Of a stretch of DNA of 64,000 nucleotides, positions 55,600 to 64,000 are shown piece after piece. Numbering within the stretch: position 1 is the stretch's first letter; each line of letters opens with the position of its first letter. A model generated the notes under the pieces. That model did not search any database and had not been told where the DNA came from. It worked only from the letters and a program-made list of their open reading frames with translations. The DNA is taken from the NCBI RefSeq assembly GCF_012489685.1, contig NC_080044.1, positions 80,524,732 through 80,588,731 on the forward strand. The letters are read 5' to 3'. The position numbers and the translations under genes were made by a program. The DNA comes from Lotus japonicus. Its lineage: Eukaryota > Streptophyta > Magnoliopsida > Fabales > Fabaceae.

Positions 55600-57550
55600 C
55601 AATTAATTTAATATATTGGGATGCACTTTCAACCTCAACACCCTATTGAGGTAGTAACTTTTTTGGTCTTGAGCCATGTTTATAGTTGTGGAGAGTTAAC
55701 TTTGTGGATTAGATTAGGGTGGTTAAGTATTTCTTTATAATAATAAGGGCAATACTCTCTCTGAGGGGCAGTTTTAACATTCAAAACATTAAAATTATTG
55801 AAGGTAAAAATTAACAAAAATGATAGTTATATATGGATTTTTAAACATTTAATCAGTACACGTAGTTCGTCGTGACTAACAACCACCACAAATCACTTGA
55901 CTTAAACTAAGAATTTATGTCAACATATGTTTTTTGGCGCAACACAGGTACTATCCACGAAAAACAATTATATTCAAGTTAAGAATATCTAGCTTCATAT
56001 ACAAGAATTAGATTTGAAACGTTGTTTATGTATAATCAAATATGTACTACATAAACCAATCACATGTTATTATTTGATAAAAAAAAATTTATTGTTAGAT
56101 GATCCCACTACTTAACAATTAACGTATATCTGTAAAAAAATTATTATCAAATGTTACTTCGCTTTACTCTAAGCTTGCCTTTTAAGGTATAATTATTATC
56201 ACCAAGAAAAAGAATACAGAGGAAGAGAGCTTGTTGTTCTGGTTTTAGCTTTATGTCTACGACTAGCGAAATTATTGGATGCACTAGACGTAAAGGCCTA
56301 CAGGGACTTGAACTGGATACATGATAAATAAATTAAAGACGTTTCTGGTGTAACCAAACTGCACCAAATTCTATAGGTGCTGTCTCAGCTGGAGGCCCAA
56401 AGCAAATATGATTCATCTCCAAGACAATAATATTTTTCTGCTCTTCGTAATTAAATAAAAGAATTATACTAGATGTCACGTCTCGGTGCAACGATTCTTG
56501 TTTGTGTGTCTTTGCGGGCAGAGATTTGAGCTTTTAAATCCAACTCTTGCAATAATATAAGATCAGCTTTTAAATCCAACTCTTGCAATAATATAAGATC
56601 GTCGTCTACACGTACATTAGATTCACAAAATATATCCAACACCTTTTGAATCTTGCGCGCATCATAAGAGATGTACAACATCAAGTTCGCTTTTTAATTT
56701 ATTTATAAAAAAAATAGAAAAATTGCTACAATACTTTAGCTATATATTCTTCTTCAAAAGGGACATTAAGTTTGTTTTGTTAAAGAAAATGAAGAGATAA
56801 AATATAAGAAATGAGAAGTTAGAAATTAATTAAGAGATAAAATTAAAAAATGCGAGAAAAGAGCAGGTACTAAGGACCTTTCTATTAAGTCAAGGGTGAT
56901 TTGTTAGTGGTTATATCTACTTAATGGTTAATTATTAGCATTGACTTGACACTGTGTGTTACATTGCTGCTAAAATCATTAAAACATGCGCAAGTGGAGT
57001 GGTTGTGCCATATTACTATATTAGCTCCATTATAGTGATTGTTTATGACAAATCACGATCGAAACCAGAAGTCTGATTCAGGTTAGATGATTGGTTAATT
57101 GTTCATGTGCTTGAAACTCTTAATAAGCAAATACATTGGTAATGAACAAGCATACAATCATCAGAATGAAAAAGAGAAAAGGGTTGATGGCAACCTTTTC
57201 TAATTGTAGTACTGAAACATGAGTATAGTTCAGTTGCTACGGGGTGCAGGGTTGTAGTTGTGGTTTTGGGACATAGCTAACGCAACGGAATAGGGGGTTG
57301 TTCAAAAGGTAATATTTAGTTTTTTGTTTTTGAATTCGTAAATTAACTATACACACATTATTTTTAAAAAATATTATTGCTAAATCTGTTTGGTATGCTG
57401 TATAGTATAAGACATGACAGTATTAAGCTTGATATGTGTGATTGTATTAGGCATGATAGAATAACGTCTGATAAAAATTTAATATCATTGTTTACATGGA
57501 TTTTTGGTAAACAAATATCCTCTTAGTTCGACTAAAGGAAGTTTAGATTC
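55600..57550. other. Intergenic DNA without a recognised gene
   Basis: AT-rich. The only structured piece is a 36-bp tandem duplication at 56529-56600. Nothing else can be supported. Confidence 0.5.
56529..56600 (-). repeat. Perfect 36-bp tandem duplication
   Basis: Two identical units (56529-56564, 56565-56600). On the - strand they keep a small open frame and would repeat the twelve residues DLILLQELDLKA. The frame itself is not recognised. Confidence 0.85.
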
Positions 57551-58734
57551 AGGGTTCTTTTGAGAAAACGCTTTGCCAAAGTGTTGTGTGTGTGTGAGTG
57601 TTTTTCGACAACAACGAATCGGTTTAAATAGAACTGAATTTCATTAAGCACGGGTCAATTACAGAGAAATCACATACATCAAAATAACACAAAAGCTACA
57701 AGAAAGGTGGATCTCGACAGGAAAATGCATAAAGGAACTGGGAATTAACAAGCTTAAATACAAGAAAACTAAAGTGTTGGTTCTGCAACATACTCCTCCA
57801 TCATCACGTTTTGCTCCTTGAGTCTCATTGATGCGGACATTTGGAGCTTTTTTGGTGAATTTTCAGAGTTTGAGTTGGGAACCCCTTTCCCTGCTGCTGC
57901 TTCTTCTTTTTATAGTGTTCTTTCTTCCTCCACGTTCTTGGCGGTTTCTCTTCAGTGCATGATGGCTTCGTGGGTTTGAATTTTGGCGCCTTACCCCACG
58001 TTTAGCCGGTGGATTTGCGCACGTGACCTTAATTGGTTTGTTTGCGACGTGGGTAGCCTTGAGTTGTGGGTAGCCACCGCCATTTGTGGCATCGTGGGTA
58101 TGCACACGTGCTGATAGTTGCCCACTACTTGGTAACTGCTTCCTTCGTCGAGCTTATCAGTTTGTCGAATTTTCTTTACTTCCTTGACTTTGAGGGAGTG
58201 CCGCCTAATGGACCTCGAGCCTCATCATGGTCCTTTCTGTCGAGGAATCATCCTCCTGACACCGGTGTCGATATGTTTAGAGCTAGAAATTTCGGCTCAA
58301 CAGTTGCCCCCCAAAAATGTTGGTTGTCGACTGCTTTAGCTTGAAGACACCAAGCATTTTTGATCGCACCCGTTCAATTTCAACGATTCAAATACTTTGT
58401 GCTCTTGACCGTTCGATCCTCAGGTCCAATCAATAGCCATAACGTCTGATGTCTTTCCACTAGCTGACAGTTATAGCCTTTTTAGGGCCATGATTTCATC
58501 TATGTCAAAAAGTTGAGAAGTGACATGAGTTAGCTAATAAAATAATCACTTGGACCCCAAATTTTATGAATTACTGCGCAATGCGGCCTGGGTTCCGTTT
58601 GCTCTTCTGCTTATAAATACCCTATTGGCGGTCCTTGTTCAAACTTTACTTTTTCCCCAAACCTTCAGCTTCTTCTCTCAAAGTTCTCACTTCATCTTCT
58701 TCCGTTTTCTCTGGAATATTTACCGTTTCTTTCA
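57551..58734. other. Upstream region of the plant-mobile-domain ORF, probably transposon DNA
   Basis: GC content rises relative to the AT-rich DNA to the left. The segment contains GTTGCCCCCCAAAAATG (about 58302) and repeated TCGAC/GTCGA words. An open frame on the - strand at 57863-58105 lacks an ATG. I take this as the untranslated part of the element or gene that carries the PMD ORF. Confidence 0.4.
58611..58620 (+). promoter_or_regulatory. TATA box of the plant-mobile-domain ORF
   Basis: TTATAAATAC, followed by a pyrimidine-rich leader, about 120 bases before the ATG at 58735. Confidence 0.7.
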
Positions 58735-60147
58735 ATGGCTTCCGATCCTGAGCAGACCGTTCCGTTGGCCACTGAGCTTAAGTTGGATGAATCCAAGCGC
58801 GTGGCAATCCCGGAACCTCCCAACGAAGCGGAGAAGAGAGCTATCTGGAAATCCCAGGTACTCATTCCTTTCTCTGTTAATGGTACTTTACGCGCCATTT
58901 TGGGTCCTTTGAAAGTAGTGAAGCATGATAGGCCCAATAGTCTTCCTGAAGAACATGAGTCATTTCACCCTAGTGTTAGGGGAGAGGAGCTTATTTTGGC
59001 ATTCCAACCTTCTTACCGTATGCCATTTCTTGCCGACCCAAAACGAGCTTTTCGTTCAGCTCCTCCTAACCCCTCTGCTAATGACAAAGCCTACCTGAAA
59101 TGGTTAGATAGGGTTGAGGGAGACAAGAGGCAACACTGGAAGAATGTCGGGATTCTAGACTTGATTCAACTTTCGAGATCGCAAATCTCGTATAACCCTG
59201 CTATGCTACTGAGTGCGCTTTATTTTTGGGAGAGGTCTACTAATTGCCTTCACGTTCCCTTTGGCATGATTACTCCCACCCTCTTGGATGTTGCTGCCAT
59301 CACTGGATTATGGCCCATTGGTGACGATTATCACTATGCGCCTGCAGTTGCTAACCCCATTTCAATTCCCACTGACAATATTTCATTTAGTCGATTTATT
59401 AAGGACCATTATGTCGAGAGTGGTGAGGTGTCTGATGCCGAACATGTCGCGTTCTTGTTGTATTGGCTGTCTGCTTATGTTTTTTGCACCAAATCTTTGC
59501 GTATACCTGCCAAGCTTTTGCCTTTAGCCAATTTACTCCATGAGGGTCGACAACTCGCTATGGCTAGGCTTGTTCTTGGCAACCTCTACCAAATGCTGAA
59601 TGAAGCTGTCGAGGATATCCGGAATACCAAGACCATTTCTCTGAATGCGGCTGGACCTCTTTGGCTATTTCAACTTTGGTTGAATGTGGTCTTCGAATCA
59701 CTTCTGCCGGTACAAGATAATCCTCCAGCTGTTTCTAACACCAGGATTGATGCCCACAGGCTCGAGACCCTGACCCCTGCTTATGATGCGTTGAGTTTTG
59801 AAGCTGATTTCAGAAAGTACTTTACCATGTTTCTTGAGCTGAAGCATTATCGCTCCAATTTCTCTCCTTATAGCAAGGCTATTCGTGGCCCTTTCTGGCT
59901 GAGGAATTCTTACCCTAATGCTTCTGATTCTGCATTGCCTAAAGAACATCACATTACACTTTGGAGGACCCTCCTATCTCCTAGGGTTTTAACTGTAGGC
60001 TTTGCTAGCAGTGACTACACTTTATGTGGCTACAACCCTCAATTGGTTTCTCGACAGTTTGGGCTTAGCCAAGTTCTACCCAACACTTTGTTCGACAAGA
60101 GTCTAGTCCTGTACCCCGGGGCTATTAAGAGGGCTTCTGCTTTTTGA
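58735..60147 (+). CDS. Plant mobile domain (PMD) protein, transposon-associated
   Basis: 470 residues resembling the plant mobile domain/'aminotransferase-like' family (relatives of MAIN). Despite the old name it is not an aminotransferase. PMD proteins occur both as host factors in silencing and genome stability and as extra genes carried by Mutator-like and Ty3-gypsy elements. Recognisable pieces: WKNVGILDLIQLSRSQI, FWERSTNCLHVPFGMITPTL followed by DVAAITGLWPIG, and AFLLYWLSAYVFC with LANLLHEGRQLAMARLVLGNLYQ. The start is the first ATG after a TATA box and a 90-base leader. The frame ends in TGA only five bases before a Sirevirus LTR, so any further exon has been cut off. The setting suggests a transposon passenger rather than a host MAIN-like gene, but that is inference. 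Confidence 0.8.
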   Translation: MASDPEQTVPLATELKLDESKRVAIPEPPNEAEKRAIWKSQVLIPFSVNGTLRAILGPLKVVKHDRPNSLPEEHESFHPSVRGEELILAFQPSYRMPFLADPKRAFRSAPPNPSANDKAYLKWLDRVEGDKRQHWKNVGILDLIQLSRSQISYNPAMLLSALYFWERSTNCLHVPFGMITPTLLDVAAITGLWPIGDDYHYAPAVANPISIPTDNISFSRFIKDHYVESGEVSDAEHVAFLLYWLSAYVFCTKSLRIPAKLLPLANLLHEGRQLAMARLVLGNLYQMLNEAVEDIRNTKTISLNAAGPLWLFQLWLNVVFESLLPVQDNPPAVSNTRIDAHRLETLTPAYDALSFEADFRKYFTMFLELKHYRSNFSPYSKAIRGPFWLRNSYPNASDSALPKEHHITLWRTLLSPRVLTVGFASSDYTLCGYNPQLVSRQFGLSQVLPNTLFDKSLVLYPGAIKRASAF

Positions 60148-60152
60148 AGGTA
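60148..60152. other. Presumed target-site sequence AGGTA beside the Sirevirus LTR
   Basis: Five bases flanking the outer end of the LTR. The matching copy should lie to the right of the window beyond the other LTR, so it cannot be confirmed here. Confidence 0.45.
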
Positions 60153-61355
60153 TGAAAAACGGTAGAAAGGGGGGGGGGGTTTGAATAACGTTTTTAGTAT
60201 AAAACTTCCACATTAAAGATTTTGACAAATCTTTCGAGAACTTAAGTGCTAAAGATAAGAGATAGAAAAGCACACAAGGATTTTATCCTGGTTCACTTGA
60301 TAAATCACTCAAGCTACTCCAGTCCACCCGTTAAGGTGATTTCTTCCTTCTTAGAATGAAGGCAATCCACTAATCAGGTAAGAGTTACAACTGCACTTGA
60401 AACCTACAAGTGACTAACAATTACACTGACTTAGCTCACACTAAGATTCACTCTCTTAGTCTTCTCTAGGATCCGATCAGCCTTGATCTCCTAAAGGAAC
60501 TAAACAAACTGTTTATCAAAGAATTGTTTACAAGAGATTTGCTTCTAAAAAGCTAATAGTAAACTCAATGAATTTCAGATGAAAGAAAGCTTAGAAGAAT
60601 TTGAATTTGTCTTGCGCGTATGTGAATGCTTCTAGCCGTTTCTTTCAGTCTTCAGCCTCTTTATATACTCCAAGGATTAGGGTTGAGCGTTGCATGGGAA
60701 ATGCTACCGTTGGAGGGCAGTTCTGGAAAATCCAGCTTCTGCTGTGTCTGAGACTGTTAGGTAGGTCGTCAGGAAGGTACAGTTGCTTTTGTACTTGGAT
60801 AGCGACTTGACCTTTAAACCTAGGAGACTTCTGATCAGGGGAATGCTTCATATTGGAACTTTTGAAGCCGGTTGATCAGAGTCAGATGGAAAGCCCAGAT
60901 CCTCTGACCATAGTTTCTTCTGATTCTGAACTCAGAGGGAAGAACATGGTCTTCAGAGTATCTTGCTTCTGGACAACAGAATTTCACTAATCAGCTTCTA
61001 GATCTTCAGAGTCTTCTACACCATCAGAATATCTGAGCCTTCAGTGTTTCTTGGTTATCAGACTTTCTGGATCTTCAGAACTTCTAGTGACTGAGTCCAC
61101 ATCAGAGTTTGTATAACTTCAGAACTTCTGAAGCTTTTCCACTGTTCATACTGAACATGGTGAATGCGAAAGCGTTGCTTGGGTTGCTCTTTATACACAG
61201 TGCTTCTGATTTGTGTGAGATTGAGTTGAGGTCAGAGCCTGTAAATAGCACACTCAGAAAAACACGTTAGAGTACCACAATTGTTCATATCAAAAGGTTA
61301 ACTTGTAATCATCAAAACATAGAGTTGTACTACTAGATCAAAACTTGATCTTACA
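60153..61355 (-). repeat. 3' LTR of the Sirevirus
   Basis: About 1.2 kb. On the - strand it starts TGTAAGATCAAG just after the tract AAAAAGGGGGAGAT and ends CCGTTTTTCA, so it has TG...CA ends. It contains an 11-base G run on the + strand (60169-60179). Internal short repeats of TTCAGA/TCTGA words are frequent. Confidence 0.78.
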
Positions 61356-61370
61356 ATCTCCCCCTTTTTG
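61356..61370 (-). other. Polypurine tract next to the Sirevirus LTR
   Basis: On the - strand CAAAAAGGGGGAGAT directly precedes the LTR. Similar tracts recur at about 61521-61531, 61849-61859 and 61911-61921 (each seen on the + strand as CTCCCCCT). Confidence 0.8.
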
Positions 61371-62100
61371 ATGATGACAAAACTAAGATTTTTGATGAAC
61401 AATTCTTAAACGTTAAACTAAATTCACTCAGAGTTTAGAGATATAGAATAATACTTATCCTGATGTGAATAGTTTATCTTGCTCATTCTGAATTCAAGTC
61501 ACTGCTAGATTCTGAGCTTAGCTCCCCCTGAATCTAATACTTGATGAAAACGTTAGTAAAGTCTAGATTCTGAGCTAAATGATATAAGAGTTCAGAGTGA
61601 AAAACTTATGACATAGATGAGAATCGAGTAATCAGAGCGCATAAGTAATCAGAGTCATGGACAAGGTATCAGAGTTTTGGGTATCAGAGTCAACTAGAAT
61701 CACTTCAGAAGAAGTGAAATGTATTCCTTGTATTTGCCCAGTGACACATCTATGGTCATGAAGGTGGAACTCTTAAATTCTCCAAAAAAAAAAAATAATA
61801 AATAAATAAATCACACTAACACATCTTACACATCAAAAACTGGGTGTACTCCCCCTTTTTGTCATAAGCAAAAAGCTTGGGGTGTGAAAAACTTAGTTTG
61901 AAGTACAAGGTACTCCCCCTTAGAGAAGGTCTAAGTTTAAAGAAAATGAAAACTATGCAAGAATCAGAGTTAGGCGAAATAAATAGAAGAGTTAATGCAA
62001 GAGAAGAACGTTTACTACCGGTCAAGGGAGTAAAGAGAAGAGTCAGTTACCAAGAACTTAACCTCGAGAAACCGTAGGAGCATTAACGTTCAGAGAGAAA
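61371..62100. other. Sirevirus non-coding region before the 3' LTR
   Basis: Contains the extra purine-tract copies and many repeats of TCAGAGT. No ORF that I would call coding. Confidence 0.6.
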
Positions 62101-62108
62101 GTGAAGCC

Positions 62109-62116
62109 TATATAAA
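62109..62116 (+). promoter_or_regulatory. TATA box of the opposite-strand ORF in the Sirevirus
   Basis: TATATAAA on the + strand, 56 bases before the ATG at 62172; a start site near 62140 would give a leader of about 30 bases. Confidence 0.65.
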
Positions 62117-62171
62117 GCGTTGGAGAGAGAGGTAAGCTTCACACCTCGAACAATTTTCAGTAAGGAAAAAA

Positions 62172-62564
62172 ATGGCATCATACATCGTAGCACTAGAAGA
62201 GCTGAGGAAGAAGGCCTTCGAGGAGGACTTGTTCCTGAACATCAGGCATCCAGAGGGTACAACGACCATCTCGGAGCTAACACGGACACTGCTGGAGGAG
62301 GACCTGCGTCCAGAGTTGAAGAGAGACCTGAGGAAATTTCTTGCCTTCGTGGAGGAGGTGCAAGAACTCAGCCGGCTTGAACTCAAGCTGCTGGAAGAAA
62401 AAGAGATTTTGGAAGAGAAGCTCAAGACTGCAGAAGAGATTCTGGAGAGGGATGAGCTAAAGAACAGGCTCAGCAACATCCAGTATGCACTGGAGCGTCT
62501 GGAGAAGGATAGGTCAGAGCAGCGCCAGGAGTGCAGAAGAATGAGGAGGGATCCTCCATTCTAG
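62172..62564 (+). CDS. Small coiled-coil ORF on the opposite strand of the Sirevirus
   Basis: 130 residues, MASYIVALEELRKKAFEEDL at the start, then a long Glu/Lys/Leu/Arg-rich part (residues about 50-125) with heptad-like leucines such as LELKLLEEKEILEEKLKTAEE. No signal peptide or membrane segment. It has its own TATA box (62109), a first-ATG start in an A-rich context and an AATAAA at 62609-62614. It points away from the LTR and toward the env-like ORF, the two stops being about 200 bases apart. I know no function. It could be a conserved accessory gene of this Sirevirus group or a captured host fragment. Confidence 0.7.
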   Translation: MASYIVALEELRKKAFEEDLFLNIRHPEGTTTISELTRTLLEEDLRPELKRDLRKFLAFVEEVQELSRLELKLLEEKEILEEKLKTAEEILERDELKNRLSNIQYALERLEKDRSEQRQECRRMRRDPPF

Positions 62565-62608
62565 ACTTTTAGGAAAAGAATGTATGATGTAAACATAAAG
62601 AAATTATG

Positions 62609-62614
62609 AATAAA
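62609..62614 (+). terminator. Polyadenylation signal AATAAA after the opposite-strand ORF
   Basis: AATAAA 45 bases after the stop codon at 62564; a second AATAAA-like site follows near 62686. Confidence 0.5.
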
Positions 62615-62765
62615 AAGATTTTTGCAAACATATGTGACAAAAATATATATAGATATGCATAGATAATCACAAACGAACAAAGTAGAATAAATAAGTAAAA
62701 AGAAACAGAAGTTAACAAAATAAAACAACGTTAAGGAAAAAGAAAGAAACGAAGAGATCCTAAAA

Positions 62766-64000
62766 CTAGGGTTTATCAGTGCGACGCAGAAGTTCCATCA
62801 TCATGTGCTTCATTTCAATTAGCATGGATTCATGAGTGTCAAGACGCTGTTCCATGATGTCGAGTCTGGATGAGCTTGACTGAGTAGAACCGGAAGGAAC
62901 ATTCTGAGCAGCTTGAGGATCTGGAATGGAAGCAGAAGCAGCAGGAGTAAACACTACTGGTGCAAGTGCTTGGCATCTAAGAGCTTCAGCCTCAGTTTCA
63001 AGTCGCTCTGCCTCTAATCTGGCTTGTTCAGCTTGAGCTGCTGCTTGACGTGCAGCTTCTTCTGCTTGAGCTTTCTTTCTCTTGGCTTCTTCAATAGCTT
63101 CAAGAAGCTTATGTCTCTGTTCTTGTTCATGAAGAGCCACCCTTCGAGCAAACCTTTGCTTTGCAGCCTCAATCCTCTGACTGCCCTCTGCATGCAGGAG
63201 CTGCATCATAAATGGAACTTGAGCCACTAGCCAAGTGCCCAGGTTGTTCCACTCATCAGCCACACGTTCAGCATTCTCACTTAGGTCAGTCTGACCGTGC
63301 ACATTGCGTAGCATCAAAGAGGCTTCATGATAGAAAATATTGATGCACTCAGAGAGAGATGTGGGTCGGAGGTGAGTGTAAGGAATTATGGAGAGGTTGG
63401 TTTCAGGAGAGGCTGGGTGATTGCTGCTGTGAGCTTCAGAGGCACCTTGTGGAGAGCCAATGTTAAACATTTGAGCATTGGGTTCAGAGGTTCCAAGGTG
63501 AGGGTCTGAAGTTTCAACCAGAGGATGAGGTGATCTAACCGAGGATTGGTTAGACACAGATTGTTCTGGTTCAGGTTCTGGTTGAATAGGCTCTTGTTGG
63601 TTAGGGGCAGGGTGAGCTTGTTGAGCCAAAGGGTCTGCCTCATGTAAAGGATTGACCAAGATAGGTTCATCTGGGTCAACTAGACGTTCAGGTCTAGGGC
63701 CAGGATATCTCCTAGGGCTTGGACAAGTGAGATAATATTCTTCTAAGGTAGACACCTTTTCTTTTCTGACCTCCATGAATTTTCTAATGGATTCAGAGTT
63801 ATTGGAGGGAGAAGAGTCAGCAACATTGGTTGGGAAGGATACAGGTGTAAGGGCGGTGGAAGAGTCTGTATCCGTGGGTCTGAGAGCCCGACGTTCTGAT
63901 GCTCTTGGGACAGAGTGATCAGAGGTTCTGGGTCTAGGTTCTGTTTGGGTAGGCTCTGGTTGTTCAAGAATGATGGGTTCAGAAGTTAATGGGTTGTATG
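62766..64000 (-). CDS. Sirevirus env-like protein, 5' end outside the window
   Basis: Open on the - strand from the window edge to TGA-type end at 62766, at least 411 residues; the ATG at 63776 is internal, since the frame stays open to 64000. The N-terminal half is rich in Pro, Ser, Glu and Thr with repeated SEP/PEP words. The middle has a globular-looking section (SECINIFYHEASLMLRNV, WLVAQVPFMMQLLHAEG), then a strong Ala/Glu/Arg coiled coil (EEAARQAAAQAEQARLEAER), then a second short helix before the end LLRRTDKP. I see no clear membrane-spanning segment. Position after pol and before the LTR matches the 'env-like' ORF of Sireviruses. Function is unproven even in well-studied members. Confidence 0.75.
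   Translation of the reverse strand, partial: YNPLTSEPIILEQPEPTQTEPRPRTSDHSVPRASERRALRPTDTDSSTALTPVSFPTNVADSSPSNNSESIRKFMEVRKEKVSTLEEYYLTCPSPRRYPGPRPERLVDPDEPILVNPLHEADPLAQQAHPAPNQQEPIQPEPEPEQSVSNQSSVRSPHPLVETSDPHLGTSEPNAQMFNIGSPQGASEAHSSNHPASPETNLSIIPYTHLRPTSLSECINIFYHEASLMLRNVHGQTDLSENAERVADEWNNLGTWLVAQVPFMMQLLHAEGSQRIEAAKQRFARRVALHEQEQRHKLLEAIEEAKRKKAQAEEAARQAAAQAEQARLEAERLETEAEALRCQALAPVVFTPAASASIPDPQAAQNVPSGSTQSSSSRLDIMEQRLDTHESMLIEMKHMMMELLRRTDKP

Larger units (their letters stand above)
60153..64000 (-). mobile_element. Sirevirus (SIRE/Maximus-type copia) retrotransposon, 3' part, on the - strand
   Basis: Read on the - strand: an env-like ORF from the window edge, about 1.4 kb with an opposite-strand ORF, a set of AAGGGGGAG-type purine tracts, then a long LTR. 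This layout (extra ORF after pol, repeated polypurine tracts, LTR above 1 kb) is characteristic of Sireviruses. Gag, pol and the 5' LTR must lie beyond 64000 if the element is complete. Confidence 0.8.

Noticed and set aside
57863..58105. Basic - strand frame upstream of the PMD ORF
   Set aside because: No ATG start; composition is explained by GC-richer transposon DNA.

Overview
The window is nuclear DNA from a flowering plant, a dicot and most probably a legume. It is AT-rich, its genes have many short introns with GT-AG borders, all recognisable proteins are plant families, and the right end holds a Sirevirus (SIRE/Maximus-type) retrotransposon of the kind common in Fabaceae. The legume placement is inferred; the plant placement is plain from the proteins.

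Host genes from left to right. (1) A five-exon reticulon-like protein (RTNLB), + strand, 1993-3736. (2) A 16-exon AAA ATPase of the plant DAA1/spastin-like group, - strand, 12148-6050, with an apparent one-base deletion in exon 8 and a GC-AG first intron. (3) A four-exon CPBP (CAAX-type) intramembrane protease with a probable plastid targeting sequence, - strand, 19614-15139; its 2.9-kb second intron holds an Au-type SINE. (4) An F-box gene, + strand, from 20803, broken by an in-frame stop and by a 4.9-kb Ty1-copia element (21931-26845). (5) A nine-exon HAK/KUP/KT potassium transporter, - strand, 34439-29336. (6) An eight-exon calcium-dependent protein kinase (CPK9/CPK21 group), - strand, 43001-36115; its last intron holds a gag-only copia remnant. 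(7) A single-coding-exon protein with an 11-unit Cys/His repeat and EAR-like motifs, of the type database-named 'WRKY19-like', - strand, 46228-44219. (8) An intronless dirigent protein, - strand, 55488-54919.

From 48 to 54.9 kb and from 55.6 to 58.7 kb I see no host gene, only repeats and MITE-like pieces. From 58.7 kb to the end the DNA is transposon-related: a plant-mobile-domain ORF with its own TATA box, then a Sirevirus on the - strand (3' LTR 60153-61355, repeated polypurine tracts, an env-like ORF running off the right edge). Between that env-like ORF and the LTR lies a small opposite-strand gene with TATA box, coiled-coil ORF and AATAAA.

The host genes do not form a pathway; this is ordinary plant gene order. 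The unusual material is in how transposons have broken or entered genes, and in the opposite-strand gene inside the Sirevirus. All splice sites were placed by eye from GT-AG rules, frame continuity and family resemblance recalled from memory; no alignment was run.
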